In this document: positions 1-8,273 of the stretch, in pieces
How the letters are laid out: every line of letters starts with the position of its first letter
Position numbering within the stretch: the first letter of the stretch is position 1
NCBI RefSeq assembly: GCF_002091955.1
Contig: NZ_MKKY01000048.1
Location: 90,591-154,590, forward strand
Length of the DNA: 64,000 nucleotides
DNA from: Rhodococcus sp. 1168
GTDB lineage: Bacteria > Actinomycetota > Actinomycetes > Mycobacteriales > Mycobacteriaceae
Direction of reading: 5' to 3'
Made by a program: the position numbers and the translations under genes
Notes under the pieces: generated by a model
The model's database searches: none
What the model saw: only the letters and a program-made list of their open reading frames with translations
What the model was told of the DNA's origin: nothing

Positions 1-687
1 ACCTTCGCGGTACAAGCAGCCATCGATGTCCACCTCTCGTGCACTGTATACAGCCAACCTCTCGAGAACAACACCGAACTTATGAATTGCGTTGTCCCCC
101 AGCCACGATCGAGCGCTATGCGCTCTCGTCCCACCCGCCGAAAGCCGCACTCGCAGCGTGCCCTGGCAGCCCGCCTCGATGAATCCACCGGACGGCTCAC
201 CGAGAATCGCCACGTCGGCCGCAAGCCACTCCGGCAGCTCACGTTCGATCCGCCCCAGGCCGTTGAGCGTCGCGTCGATCTCTTCACAGTCGTAGAACAC
301 CAGCGTGATGTCGTGCGCAGGGTCGTCGATGGTGGCGGCGAGATGAAGAAAGACCGCGTCGCCCGACTTCATGTCGACCGTGCCACAACCATGCAGGACA
401 TCGCCCTCGACACTGTCGCGCTCACGTCTGCTCGGCACATTGTCGGCAATCGGAACGGTATCGAGGTGACCGGCGAGCATCACGCGACTGGGAAGCCCAC
501 GATCGGTGCGCGCAAGAACCGCGTTGCCGCTCCGGATGATCTCGAATCCAACCGTCTGCTCGCGCAGCGCGGCCTCCACCGCATCGGCGATCACCGACTC
601 CTCCCGCGAAACACTGGGGATGTCCACCAGCGCCGCGGTCAGATCGATGGGGTCGGAATGCAGATTCAAAGCCGGGTGCGAACTCAC
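1..687 (-). CDS. dapE: Succinyl-diaminopimelate desuccinylase DapE (3' end outside window)
   Basis: M20-family zinc amidohydrolase that removes succinate from N-succinyl-LL-2,6-diaminopimelate in the lysine and peptidoglycan DAP branch. Only the first 229 codons are present, because the gene runs off the left edge. A GTG start at 687 gives [13 protein letters not shown]. The metal-binding motif LAGHLDTVP (His74, Asp76) is followed by GTVDMKSGD and YDCEEID, in the order expected for ArgE/DapE enzymes. It is divergent from dapD, whose product acts two steps earlier in the same pathway, so the 153-bp spacer probably holds both promoters. That spacer also carries one copy of the 33-bp-array repeat. 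Confidence 0.93.
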   Translation of the reverse strand, partial: MSSHPALNLHSDPIDLTAALVDIPSVSREESVIADAVEAALREQTVGFEIIRSGNAVLARTDRGLPSRVMLAGHLDTVPIADNVPSRRERDSVEGDVLHGCGTVDMKSGDAVFLHLAATIDDPAHDITLVFYDCEEIDATLNGLGRIERELPEWLAADVAILGEPSGGFIEAGCQGTLRVRLSAGGTRAHSARSWLGDNAIHKFGVVLERLAVYSAREVDIDGCLYREG

Positions 688-705
688 CGTACGAGACTAC
701 TTCCC

Positions 706-730
706 GACCATTCCGCAGGCTCCACTCCCG
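706..730 (-). repeat. Single copy of the GGAGTGGAGCCTGCGGAACG repeat
   Basis: Read on the minus strand, this stretch matches the core unit of the arrays at 10901-11058 and 13076-13240. It is an isolated copy, in the same orientation as the 13 kb array, and lies in the divergent dapE/dapD spacer. I see no inverted-repeat structure inside it. Confidence 0.75.
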
Positions 731-840
731 CCTGTTCAGGGCGAACTTCAGCGTGCCCTCGCCGACGCTACGGCCTGCGGAGCGCGCCCGTCGCCCTCGC
801 GCTTCTGTCTTCGACGGCGCACGCCGTATCCTCGGTACCT

Positions 841-1794
841 GTGAGCGCACAGGGAGCATCAGCAATAGGCATTGCCAACATCACCACCAGCGGAGTCGTC
901 CTCGACACCTGGTACCCCAGCCCCGAGCTGGGCGGAAACGGGCCCGTCGGCACCACGCGGCTCGAGGGGTCGGACATCCCCGCCGAGTTCGCCGCCCTCG
1001 TCGGCCCGGACGAGGCTCGCGGAGTCGACGTCGTCGCCGTCCGAACGACCATCGCCTCGCTCGACGACGCACCGATCGACGCGCACGACGTCTACCTGCG
1101 CCTGCATCTGCTCTCGCATCGTCTCGTTCAGCCGCACGGGCTCAGCCTGGACGGCCAGTTCGGCTTTCTTGCCAACGTCGTATGGACCAACTTCGGACCG
1201 GCAGCGGTCGACGGTTTCGAGACGGTCCGCACTCGCCTTCGTGCACGCGGCCACGTCACGGTCCTCAGCATCGACAAGTTTCCCCGTCTCGTCGACTACG
1301 TCGCGCCGTCAGGCGTCCGGATCGCCGACGCCGATCGCGTCCGACTGGGCGCGTATCTCGCGAGCGGAACGACGGTCATGCACGAGGGATTCGTCAACTT
1401 CAACGCGGGCACGCTCGGTAACTCGATGGTCGAAGGCCGAATCTCGGCCGGAGTCGTCGTCGGTGACGGCTCCGACGTCGGCGGTGGCGCGTCCATCATG
1501 GGCACACTGTCCGGCGGCGGCAAGAACGTCATCTCGGTCGGTGAGCGTTGCCTACTCGGTGCCAACTCCGGACTCGGCATTTCCCTCGGCGACGACTGCG
1601 TCGTCGAGGCAGGTCTCTACATCACCGCGGGAACCAAGGTGACCGGACCGGACGGCACCGTCGTGAAGGCTGCGACGCTCAACGGAAACAGCAATCTGTT
1701 GTTCCGTCGAAATTCGGTGTCCGGTGCCGTCGAGGTCGTGCCATGGAAGGGCACCGGCGTCGAACTGAACGCCGCACTTCACGCCAACGACTAG
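841..1794 (+). CDS. dapD: Tetrahydrodipicolinate N-succinyltransferase DapD
   Basis: Transfers succinyl from succinyl-CoA to tetrahydrodipicolinate in DAP/lysine synthesis. The GTG at 841 gives a 317-residue protein, the length I recall for the M. tuberculosis enzyme. The open frame extends much further upstream, but that part is the antisense shadow of dapE. The C-terminal half is rich in Gly and small hydrophobic residues, as in a left-handed beta-helix of hexapeptide repeats ([19 protein letters not shown] and following). It ends in a 4-bp overlap with the convergent ribH gene. Confidence 0.95.
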   Translation: MSAQGASAIGIANITTSGVVLDTWYPSPELGGNGPVGTTRLEGSDIPAEFAALVGPDEARGVDVVAVRTTIASLDDAPIDAHDVYLRLHLLSHRLVQPHGLSLDGQFGFLANVVWTNFGPAAVDGFETVRTRLRARGHVTVLSIDKFPRLVDYVAPSGVRIADADRVRLGAYLASGTTVMHEGFVNFNAGTLGNSMVEGRISAGVVVGDGSDVGGGASIMGTLSGGGKNVISVGERCLLGANSGLGISLGDDCVVEAGLYITAGTKVTGPDGTVVKAATLNGNSNLLFRRNSVSGAVEVVPWKGTGVELNAALHAND

Positions 1795-2243
1795 ATGGTT
1801 CGAAGGGAGTCGAGAGTGGCAACCACTGCGCGTGCCGCCTCGACTCCCTTACGCTCCAGATGCGAAGTGAAGAACGCCGAGTGATCGGCGTGCTCGTGGA
1901 AGTGGTGGGGTGTCAGCACTACGGAGAACACGGGTACGTCGGTGTCCAGCTGGACCCGCATCAGGCCGTCGATAACAGCAGATTCGACGAATTCGTGCCG
2001 ATAGATTCCGCCGTCCACGACCAGTGCAGCAGCCACGATTGCCGAATATTTACCCGTGCGCGCCAGACGCTGGGCGTGCAATGGAATCTCGAAAGCGCCT
2101 GGAACCGCGAACTGGACGACCGACGCTTCCTGATAGCCCTGCGCCGCCAACTCGGAAACGAATCCCTGGCGCGCCCGGTCGACTATCTCGCTGTGCCACG
2201 TCGCTTGGATGAAGGCGATGGATCCGAGTTGCTCGTTCGTCAT
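1791..2243 (-). CDS. ribH: 6,7-dimethyl-8-ribityllumazine synthase, RibH2 type
   Basis: Condenses 5-amino-6-ribitylamino-uracil with dihydroxybutanone phosphate, the penultimate step of riboflavin synthesis. The 150-residue protein has the lumazine synthase blocks [32 protein letters not shown] and LTPHHFHEH. The last two match the RibH2 subgroup (Brucella RibH2 type, often decameric) better than classical icosahedral RibH. It stands alone, with no other rib genes nearby and no recognisable FMN riboswitch upstream, so it may be a second, stand-alone lumazine synthase. Confidence 0.9.
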   Translation of the reverse strand: MTNEQLGSIAFIQATWHSEIVDRARQGFVSELAAQGYQEASVVQFAVPGAFEIPLHAQRLARTGKYSAIVAAALVVDGGIYRHEFVESAVIDGLMRVQLDTDVPVFSVVLTPHHFHEHADHSAFFTSHLERKGVEAARAVVATLDSLRTI

Positions 2244-2254
2244 GAAAGATGATG

Positions 2255-2674
2255 TTAGTCGTCGAGCAGATCGATAGTTCGCTCGTCTGGCTTACCGTCG
2301 TAGTACTTCTGCAATACCTCACCGAAAACCGGAATACCAGGGTCGACTTCGGCGAACAGGGTCATCGACGACTGCAGTTTCAAATCGTCCGGATATCCGA
2401 AAATGTCGGCGGCGGTCCCGTCGGCGATCTTCGCCACCATCGCGGCGGCCTTGCGCAGTCGAGGCCCCAGCACTTCGTGCGAGAGGTACATCTGCGCTTC
2501 CACGCGGTCTGCGATCCCGAAATGCTGAGCCGTCACACTCCGTCCGAGCCCAGCGAGTTGTGGGAAAACGAACCACATCCAATGGGTGCTTTTGCGGCCG
2601 GTCTTCAGTTCGGCGCGGACGGTGTCCCACACCGGATCCTGCGCGTCGACGAATCGCTGTAGGTCGTATTCCAT
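2255..2674 (-). CDS. DUF1810 family protein
   Basis: 139 residues when started at the ATG at 2674 (MEYDLQRFVDAQDPVW), which has a GGAAGG ribosome site just upstream. A longer open frame exists but its extra N-terminus looks random. The motifs RFVDAQ, GRKSTHWMWFVFPQLAGLG and GPRLR are diagnostic of DUF1810 (YfiH/calpastatin-like) proteins, whose function is unknown. The stop lies 11 bp beyond the ribH start, so the two genes may be co-transcribed. Confidence 0.88.
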   Translation of the reverse strand: MEYDLQRFVDAQDPVWDTVRAELKTGRKSTHWMWFVFPQLAGLGRSVTAQHFGIADRVEAQMYLSHEVLGPRLRKAAAMVAKIADGTAADIFGYPDDLKLQSSMTLFAEVDPGIPVFGEVLQKYYDGKPDERTIDLLDD

Positions 2675-2779
2675 CAAGAGCCTTCCGAAGAATTTTTGCC
2701 GAAACAGCTTCGTCGCGGGGCCGACATTAGCAGCGCTGCCTGCGCACTCATCCAACTCGAAGGCCGATACACTCCGCAA

Positions 2780-3418
2780 ATGGGTAATGACGGGGTCGAC
2801 ACTGCGCCCGTGCGAGCACAATCCGGTAGTACCTCACCGGCCCCGCGCACGAGCCGCCGAAAGTGGGGGTGGGTCGCCGGAGTTCTTGCCGCCACCGTGT
2901 TGTTGGCAGCGGGCGTGTTGTGGTTGGCGCCGAGTAGATACTTACCTTGGGACACCACTGCATTTCCCGATGTCGACGCTTCGGCTCTGTCCTCGGAGCA
3001 GGCCGAGGTCGTCGAACTTCTCCGCACTGAACACAGCCGACAGAACCCGGGAACCTTTTACTCCGACGGTGTCGAAGAAGCGTGGTGCGCAAACTTCGTC
3101 AGCTGGATCATGCGTGAGGCAGGACAGCCACTGAGCAATCCGAATTCCGGTAGCTGGCGGATCCCCGGTGTGTACACACTGACCGAGTACTACCAAGACG
3201 AGGGCAGATTCGAACCGAAGGGATACATTCCGTCGGTCGGGGACGTCGTGCTCTACGACAACAGCAGTTGGATAGGTCAGCACACCAACATCGTCGTGGC
3301 GATCGACGGAAACACGGCCACGACGGTGGGTGGCAACGAACTCGGAAAGATCCGCGTACATACCGTCGACGTATCCAAGGACTCGGCCGTCGTCGGCTTC
3401 GGGCGCCTCGCCGAATAG
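2780..3418 (+). CDS. Membrane-anchored CHAP-domain amidase/peptidase
   Basis: 212 residues from the ATG at 2780. A short basic cytoplasmic head is followed by one transmembrane segment (about residues 31-49), then an extracytoplasmic CHAP domain. The likely catalytic cysteine is C103 in EEAWCANFVSW and the histidine is H168 in GQHTNIVV. CHAP domains cleave peptidoglycan peptide bonds or glutathionylspermidine amides. A cell-wall role fits the topology, but the substrate is not visible. It is divergent from the DUF1810 gene. Confidence 0.85.
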   Translation: MGNDGVDTAPVRAQSGSTSPAPRTSRRKWGWVAGVLAATVLLAAGVLWLAPSRYLPWDTTAFPDVDASALSSEQAEVVELLRTEHSRQNPGTFYSDGVEEAWCANFVSWIMREAGQPLSNPNSGSWRIPGVYTLTEYYQDEGRFEPKGYIPSVGDVVLYDNSSWIGQHTNIVVAIDGNTATTVGGNELGKIRVHTVDVSKDSAVVGFGRLAE

Positions 3419-3422
3419 GCGC

Positions 3423-4838
3423 TCAGCCGAGCTGCTTTTTCTGAACCTTGCCCATCGCGTTGCGTGGCAATGAATCCACGACGCGAATTTCCCTCGGCCG
3501 CTTGTGAATCGAGAGTTCGTTCGCGACGAGATCGATGAGAGCCGACGGTTCGACACCGGTGCCGACGACGAATGCGACGATGCGCTGACCGAGGTCGTCG
3601 TCCGGAAGCCCCACGACGGCGACCTCGTCGACGCTCGGGTCCCCCAGCAGAACGGTCTCGATCTCACCGGCACCGACGCGATAGCCACCGGTCTTGATCA
3701 GATCGGTGGATGCGCGTCCGACGATGCGATGGAATCCGTCCGGACCGATGACGGCTACGTCGCCGGTGTCGAACCACCCGTCCTCGGTGAAGACCTTCGC
3801 GGTCGCCTCCGGGTTGTTCAGGTAGCCGGCGAACAGCATCGGACCGCGTACCTGCAGCGCTCCGATCGACTCGCCGTCGTGTGGGAGCGTCTCCCCCGCC
3901 TCGCTCACGATTCGTGTTTCGACGCCGTCGACCGGCAGTCCCACGGACCCGGGCCTACGTTCTCCGTCGGAGCGGGTGCTGATGGTGATCAGTGTTTCGC
4001 TCATGCCGTAGCGCTCGATGGGCGCCTGGCCGGTCAGTTCCTTCAGTTTCTCGAACACCGGCACTGGTAGAGGCGCACTACCGGAGACGAGCAGACGGGC
4101 ATGCGCGAGGGCTCTTGCGGACGCTTCGTCGGCGGCGATGCGGGACCATACCGTCGGGACACCGAAATACAGCGTTCCTTTGGCTGCGGCATAAAGCTCG
4201 GGAGTCGGTTTACCGGTGTGCACGAGCGGACTTCCGACGCGCAGCGGACCCAGTACTCCGAGGAGCAGTCCGTGAACATGGAACAGCGGAAGTCCGTGCA
4301 CCACAGTGTCCCGCGATGTCCAATTCCATGCCTGCGCTACCGCGTCGATGCCGGCCGCGATCGCTTCCCTCGACAACAGGACGCCTTTCGGCGGGCCGGT
4401 CGTGCCGGAGGTGTAAAGAATGAAAGCGATGGACGACGGGTGTGGATCCGGGTAGCTGTGCCAGGACCTTGCGTGCTGACGAACCGGCAGGACCTCGAGG
4501 CCTGCCGTGTCCTCGGGCACCTCGCCGAGCCATGCCTGCGCACCGGAGTCCCTCAGCATATGTTCGCGTTCGGCATGCCCGGCATCGGGCGGGATCGGCA
4601 CTACGGTCACACCTGCAATCAGCGCACCGACTACGGCAAGCACCGTCTTGACGCTGGGAGTCGCCAGAACTGCCAGTCGTTCCGCCCGCGAGATCCGCTC
4701 GGCGACCGACGTCGCAGCGCCGAGAATGTCGCCGCGGGACAGGGAGACACCGCCGATCGTCACAGCGTCGGCAATATCGTGTCCGCGAGCGACGGCGAGT
4801 GGATTCAAGGATCGGAGCAGCACATGGTTACCGTACAT
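3423..4838 (-). CDS. fadD36: Acyl-CoA synthetase, FadD36-like
   Basis: ANL-superfamily AMP-forming ligase of 471 residues that activates a carboxylic acid through an acyl-adenylate. It has the P-loop YTSGTTGPPKG (about 141-151), YGMSET, the DTGD motif at GWFDTGD, the hinge GRASTDLIKTGGYRVG and the C-terminal lysine in NAMGKVQKKQ. Length and the ATPSVKTVLAVVGALIAGVTVVP block resemble mycobacterial FadD36 (malonyl/methylmalonyl-CoA synthetase-like). The start may instead be the GTG at 4823 (VLLRSLNP). The downstream end abuts the convergent CHAP gene with 4 bp between stops. Confidence 0.88.
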   Translation of the reverse strand: MYGNHVLLRSLNPLAVARGHDIADAVTIGGVSLSRGDILGAATSVAERISRAERLAVLATPSVKTVLAVVGALIAGVTVVPIPPDAGHAEREHMLRDSGAQAWLGEVPEDTAGLEVLPVRQHARSWHSYPDPHPSSIAFILYTSGTTGPPKGVLLSREAIAAGIDAVAQAWNWTSRDTVVHGLPLFHVHGLLLGVLGPLRVGSPLVHTGKPTPELYAAAKGTLYFGVPTVWSRIAADEASARALAHARLLVSGSAPLPVPVFEKLKELTGQAPIERYGMSETLITISTRSDGERRPGSVGLPVDGVETRIVSEAGETLPHDGESIGALQVRGPMLFAGYLNNPEATAKVFTEDGWFDTGDVAVIGPDGFHRIVGRASTDLIKTGGYRVGAGEIETVLLGDPSVDEVAVVGLPDDDLGQRIVAFVVGTGVEPSALIDLVANELSIHKRPREIRVVDSLPRNAMGKVQKKQLG

Positions 4839-4840
4839 AC

Positions 4841-5236
4841 ATGGATGCCGACGGAATCGACACCGGTGACTACGCCGAGTACATGACGGTGCCCGCCGGA
4901 GACCTGCAGCCCGGGGTTTATTTGATCGGAACCGATGCCGACCAGGAAATCGCTGACGAGGAAGATCTGGACGACGACCTGGACAACGAGGACGATATCG
5001 AGGTCGCGCACATCAGCGAAGGCGCCCCTCGGCTGGTCTATTCGGTGCAGTCCGATGATTTCTGGACACGCGTGGAACTCGCAGACCTGCGGGCCGCACA
5101 GATCTACGAGGAAGCGAATGCGCGCAACCCGTCGGTCAATGCCGCGCCCAAGCGGTTCACCACGGTCGAGGCTTTCGGTAGCAATGAACTGGTCTACATC
5201 CTCCGCATCAGGCGCGGTGGTTGGGACATCGCCTGA
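4841..5236 (+). CDS. Hypothetical acidic protein
   Basis: I do not recognise this family. The 131-residue reading (ATG 4841) has an acidic stretch around residues 40-57 (alternating Glu/Asp), followed by a compact region with SDDFWTRVELADLRAAQIYEEAN and ELVYILRIRRGGWDIA that looks like an alpha/beta fold. An internal ATG at 4883 (MTVPAGDLQPGVYLIG) is an equally good start and leaves more room for the promoter. The annotated start is only 2 bp from the divergent fadD36 start. No signal peptide or membrane segment. Confidence 0.6.
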   Translation: MDADGIDTGDYAEYMTVPAGDLQPGVYLIGTDADQEIADEEDLDDDLDNEDDIEVAHISEGAPRLVYSVQSDDFWTRVELADLRAAQIYEEANARNPSVNAAPKRFTTVEAFGSNELVYILRIRRGGWDIA

Positions 5237-5269
5237 CTTCCGATCGGGCTCGCTGAAGGCACCTGTGCC

Positions 5270-5917
5270 CTACACCGAGGACGCGACTGTGCCGATGCCG
5301 AGGGCTGCGAGGATTCCAGCGCTGATGCGATCGAGCCAGTCGGTCACCTTGGGTCGCCGCAGCAGCACGACGGCGCGCGAGGCCGCGACCGAGAAGACGC
5401 CCATGACCAGTGCGGCCACCACCACTTCCACGGCCCCGAGAGTCATGGCTCCGGCGAACGTGACGACGGACAGGAACTGGGGAACGACAGCGAGATAGAA
5501 CAGTCCGACTTTGGGATTGAGTGCGCACGAGAGGACACCGGCACCGAAGGCGGACCGAGCCGAGGCCACGACCGGCACCATCGGTTCACCGTCGACTTTC
5601 GACTTCCTGCGCGCGATGAACGCACGTACCCCGAGGTACAGCAGGTACAGGCCGCCGAGGATCTTGATTACTCGGTACAGGGTCGCTGACTGCTCGACGA
5701 TGGCTGCGAGTCCAACGGCAACCAACGCTGCCCAGAACAAGCCACCGAGCGCGACGCCCATGGCCGCAGCAATTCCGGGTCGCTGGCCTCCGATGCTGTA
5801 TCGAAGCACGAGGAACGAATCTGGCCCGGGAAGAATAGCCAGCAGGAAACACACCCCTGCAAAGCTGAGCAACATGCCGACGGTCATGGACTGAATGAGA
5901 ACACCCAGGCCAGGCAT
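5270..5917 (-). CDS. LysE/RhtB family exporter
   Basis: 215-residue hydrophobic protein with about five or six membrane segments. The LysE-family N-terminal signature ILPGPDSFLVLRYSI is at residues 28-42 and the conserved CALNPKVGLFYLAVVPQF block is in the second half. Members export amino acids or small metabolites; the substrate cannot be told from sequence. Start is the ATG at 5917 or the ATG at 5887 (MTVGMLLSF). It lies downstream of dapC on the same strand with a 41-bp gap. Confidence 0.87.
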   Translation of the reverse strand: MPGLGVLIQSMTVGMLLSFAGVCFLLAILPGPDSFLVLRYSIGGQRPGIAAAMGVALGGLFWAALVAVGLAAIVEQSATLYRVIKILGGLYLLYLGVRAFIARRKSKVDGEPMVPVVASARSAFGAGVLSCALNPKVGLFYLAVVPQFLSVVTFAGAMTLGAVEVVVAALVMGVFSVAASRAVVLLRRPKVTDWLDRISAGILAALGIGTVASSV

Positions 5918-5958
5918 GGTGCAACCGGATAGCCGCGAAAGTGAAGCTTCAGCGCAGG

Positions 5959-7062
5959 CTAGAGCGCCAGACGCTCCGCGGCCGTCTGGATGCGTTCGTC
6001 GGTGGCAGTCAGCGCGATACGGACGTGCTGGGATCCGCGGGGGCCGTAGAACTCACCCGGAGCGGCAAGGATGCCTCGCTCGGCAAGCCAGTCGATGGTG
6101 TCCCGGCAGGGTTCCCCGCGGGTGGCCCAGAGATACAGCCCGGCTTCGGAGTGATCGACTTCGAACCCGGCTGCTTTGACAGCGGAGAGCAGTGTGGCGC
6201 GACGGGCACGGTAGCGCTCACGCTGGATGTTCTCGTGCTCGTCGTCGGACAGTGCCGCAGTCATGGCAGCCTGAATCGGCAACGGCATGATCATTCCTGC
6301 GTGTTTGCGAACTTCGAGCAGTTCGGTAACCAATTTCTGGTCGCCGACGACGAAGCCGGCACGATAGCTCGCAAGATTGGACGTCTTGGAAAGCGAGTGC
6401 ACGGCAAGGAGATTGGTGTGGTCGCCGTCGCTGACACGGGGGTCGAGGATCGAGAGCGCCTCGCCTTCCCAGGTCAGGCCGAGGTAGCACTCGTCGGACA
6501 CGACCACGGCGTCGCGCTCACGGGCCCACGAGACCACTTTGCGGAGGTGCTCGAGACCGAGGACCTTGCCGCTCGGGTTCGCAGGAGAGTTCACGAATAC
6601 GAGCGATGCGCGCTCGGGGCCGAGTCGATTCAAGCCGTCGGCACGAATGATGCGCGTACCGGCAAGTAGAGCTCCGACTTCGTAAGTCGGGTAGGCCAGT
6701 TCAGGGATGACCACGAGGTCGCCGCTACCGAGACCGAGAAGGGTCGGTAACCAGGCGATCATTTCTTTGGTGCCGATGGCAGGCAGAACCGCGTCGGCAC
6801 CGATCCCCGTTATGCCGTACCGCCGCGCCAGCGCAGCAACCGCCGCTTCACGCAGCGCCAACGTGCCGACGGTCGTCGGATAGCCGGGAATTTCCGATAC
6901 CGACGCCAGCGCTGCGCGGATGATCGGTGCAACCGGGTCGACGGGGGTGCCTACCGACAGATCCACGATTCCGTCCGGGTGCGACTGTGCCTTGTCTTTC
7001 GCGGCAGTCAGTGAGTCCCAGGGAAAGTTGGGCAGGCCGGACGCGACGGAGATACGCGCCAA
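5959..7062 (-). CDS. dapC: Succinyldiaminopimelate transaminase DapC (actinobacterial type)
   Basis: PLP aminotransferase of fold type I that converts N-succinyl-2-amino-6-ketopimelate to N-succinyl-DAP. The 367-residue protein has the Schiff-base lysine K226 in HSLSKTSNLASYRAGF, the aspartate in VVVSDECYLG (D190) and NSPANPSG. The call rests on the actinobacterial family that sits beside a 7Fe ferredoxin gene, as here (2 bp downstream of fdxC), and on other dap genes in this window. Substrate specificity is inferred, since family members have also been annotated as generic aminotransferases. Confidence 0.85.
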   Translation of the reverse strand: MARISVASGLPNFPWDSLTAAKDKAQSHPDGIVDLSVGTPVDPVAPIIRAALASVSEIPGYPTTVGTLALREAAVAALARRYGITGIGADAVLPAIGTKEMIAWLPTLLGLGSGDLVVIPELAYPTYEVGALLAGTRIIRADGLNRLGPERASLVFVNSPANPSGKVLGLEHLRKVVSWARERDAVVVSDECYLGLTWEGEALSILDPRVSDGDHTNLLAVHSLSKTSNLASYRAGFVVGDQKLVTELLEVRKHAGMIMPLPIQAAMTAALSDDEHENIQRERYRARRATLLSAVKAAGFEVDHSEAGLYLWATRGEPCRDTIDWLAERGILAAPGEFYGPRGSQHVRIALTATDERIQTAAERLAL

Positions 7063-7064
7063 TG

Positions 7065-7388
7065 TCAGCTCTCACCCATGGGAGGCAAAGCCTTGATGAA
7101 CGGTGGGTCGAAATCGGTCTTGCCGAGCTTCGCGGCCCCACCGGGTGAACCCAGATCGTCGAAGAAATCGACGTTCGCGCTCACGTAGCCACTCCACTGC
7201 TCCGGGACGTCGTCCTCGTAGAAGATTGCTTCGACGGGGCAGACCGGTTCGCATGCACCACAGTCGACGCACTCGTCGGGGTGGATGTACAGCATGCGGC
7301 CACCTTCGTAAATGCAGTCCACCGGGCATTCTTCGATGCATGCCTTGTCGAGTACATCCACGCACGGTTCCGCAATCGTGTACGTCAC
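7065..7388 (-). CDS. fdxC: Seven-iron ferredoxin FdxC
   Basis: 107-residue ferredoxin with one [3Fe-4S] and one [4Fe-4S] cluster. The cysteine pattern is C-(7)-C-(3)-CP early on (EPCVDVLDKACIEECP) and CVDCGACEPVCPVEA in the middle, followed by the usual mycobacterial C-terminal tail. The GTG at 7388 (VTYTIAEPC) has a GGGAGG ribosome site and is preferred over the upstream in-frame ATG. It shares a transcript with dapC. It is a low-potential electron carrier, but its partner is not evident here. Confidence 0.93.
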   Translation of the reverse strand: MTYTIAEPCVDVLDKACIEECPVDCIYEGGRMLYIHPDECVDCGACEPVCPVEAIFYEDDVPEQWSGYVSANVDFFDDLGSPGGAAKLGKTDFDPPFIKALPPMGES

Positions 7389-7503
7389 TGCTGGTCTCCC
7401 TCCCTTTCCAGTAATCGACACCGAAAGCGTTGTTCGCTGCTTGCAGTGCCCTGAGAATCCTAGTATCGCGTCGTAGAATTACGACAATCAGCGCAGGGTG
7501 TCC

Positions 7504-8271
7504 TCACTGTGGCCCTCGGGTCATCCGAGAAGCCCCCTTCGAGCTTACGTGGCTCGGACTCTCGACGTTCGCGTGAACCCAACCGAGTCCCTGCTTTGCA
7601 GCTCGGGACAGCGCACCACGCTCCCCGACATAGCTTGCCACGCCGCCGACCAGAGGAATTGCCGAGAGCACACGATAGATGCCACGGCTGCGCGGTCGCT
7701 TGGCCAACTCGCCCGAGACGTCCCTGAGCACTGTCGCGACGTCCCACATCGCATGAAGTAGCGCGAAGGGACCGCATTCGCGGCCCGGTGCCGGCGACGA
7801 ATCGGGTTCGGCGGTGTCGAGACCGACCTCGCGGCCGCACAGCACGGAGGCGAGCATGCTCACGTGCGCCGGCCGGTCTACCACGCCGTTCTCTCTGGCT
7901 ACGGCAACGAGAACCATCGCCTGGTTCGCGAAGCCGAGCAGATCCTGCAACGGAAGCCGGTTGACCAGTACACCGAAGACGCTGGGGAATGCGACGGCGA
8001 CGGTGTTGAGCGCGCCGATCCGCATGACCCACCACTGCGAGCGGGCCTGTGCATCGAGCTCGAGCCATGCTGCGGTCCCGGGGAAGTCGGTGGCGTTCAG
8101 CGTTTTCGCCAACGTGTCGAGCATGGTGTCGATGGCGGTGTCGTTGGCGGTAGGTTTTCGAAACGTTCTCGCCTTCAGGCCTACCGGATCACGCTCGGCG
8201 AGAACGTCGAGAACAGGGTCGATGATGGCCACGGCCCGGTCGAGGGCGGCGACGACTGTGCGATCGTCCAT
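7504..8271 (-). CDS. Hypothetical protein downstream of fbiC
   Basis: 255 residues, no family I can name. The protein is mainly helical and slightly hydrophobic in the middle. The C-terminal part IPLVGGVASYVGERGALSRAAKQG has the GG/GA-rich look of an EcsC- or membrane-association segment, but there is no clear signal peptide. Its start lies 2 bp after the fbiC stop, so the two are almost certainly co-transcribed. Position suggests, without proving, a link to F420 metabolism. Confidence 0.75.
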   Translation of the reverse strand: MDDRTVVAALDRAVAIIDPVLDVLAERDPVGLKARTFRKPTANDTAIDTMLDTLAKTLNATDFPGTAAWLELDAQARSQWWVMRIGALNTVAVAFPSVFGVLVNRLPLQDLLGFANQAMVLVAVARENGVVDRPAHVSMLASVLCGREVGLDTAEPDSSPAPGRECGPFALLHAMWDVATVLRDVSGELAKRPRSRGIYRVLSAIPLVGGVASYVGERGALSRAAKQGLGWVHANVESPSHVSSKGASRMTRGPQ

Positions 8272-8273
8272 GC

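Noticed and set aside
82..840. N-terminal 253-residue extension of DapD
   Set aside because: It is the antisense of dapE, which has clear M20 peptidase motifs; the GTG at 841 gives the family length.
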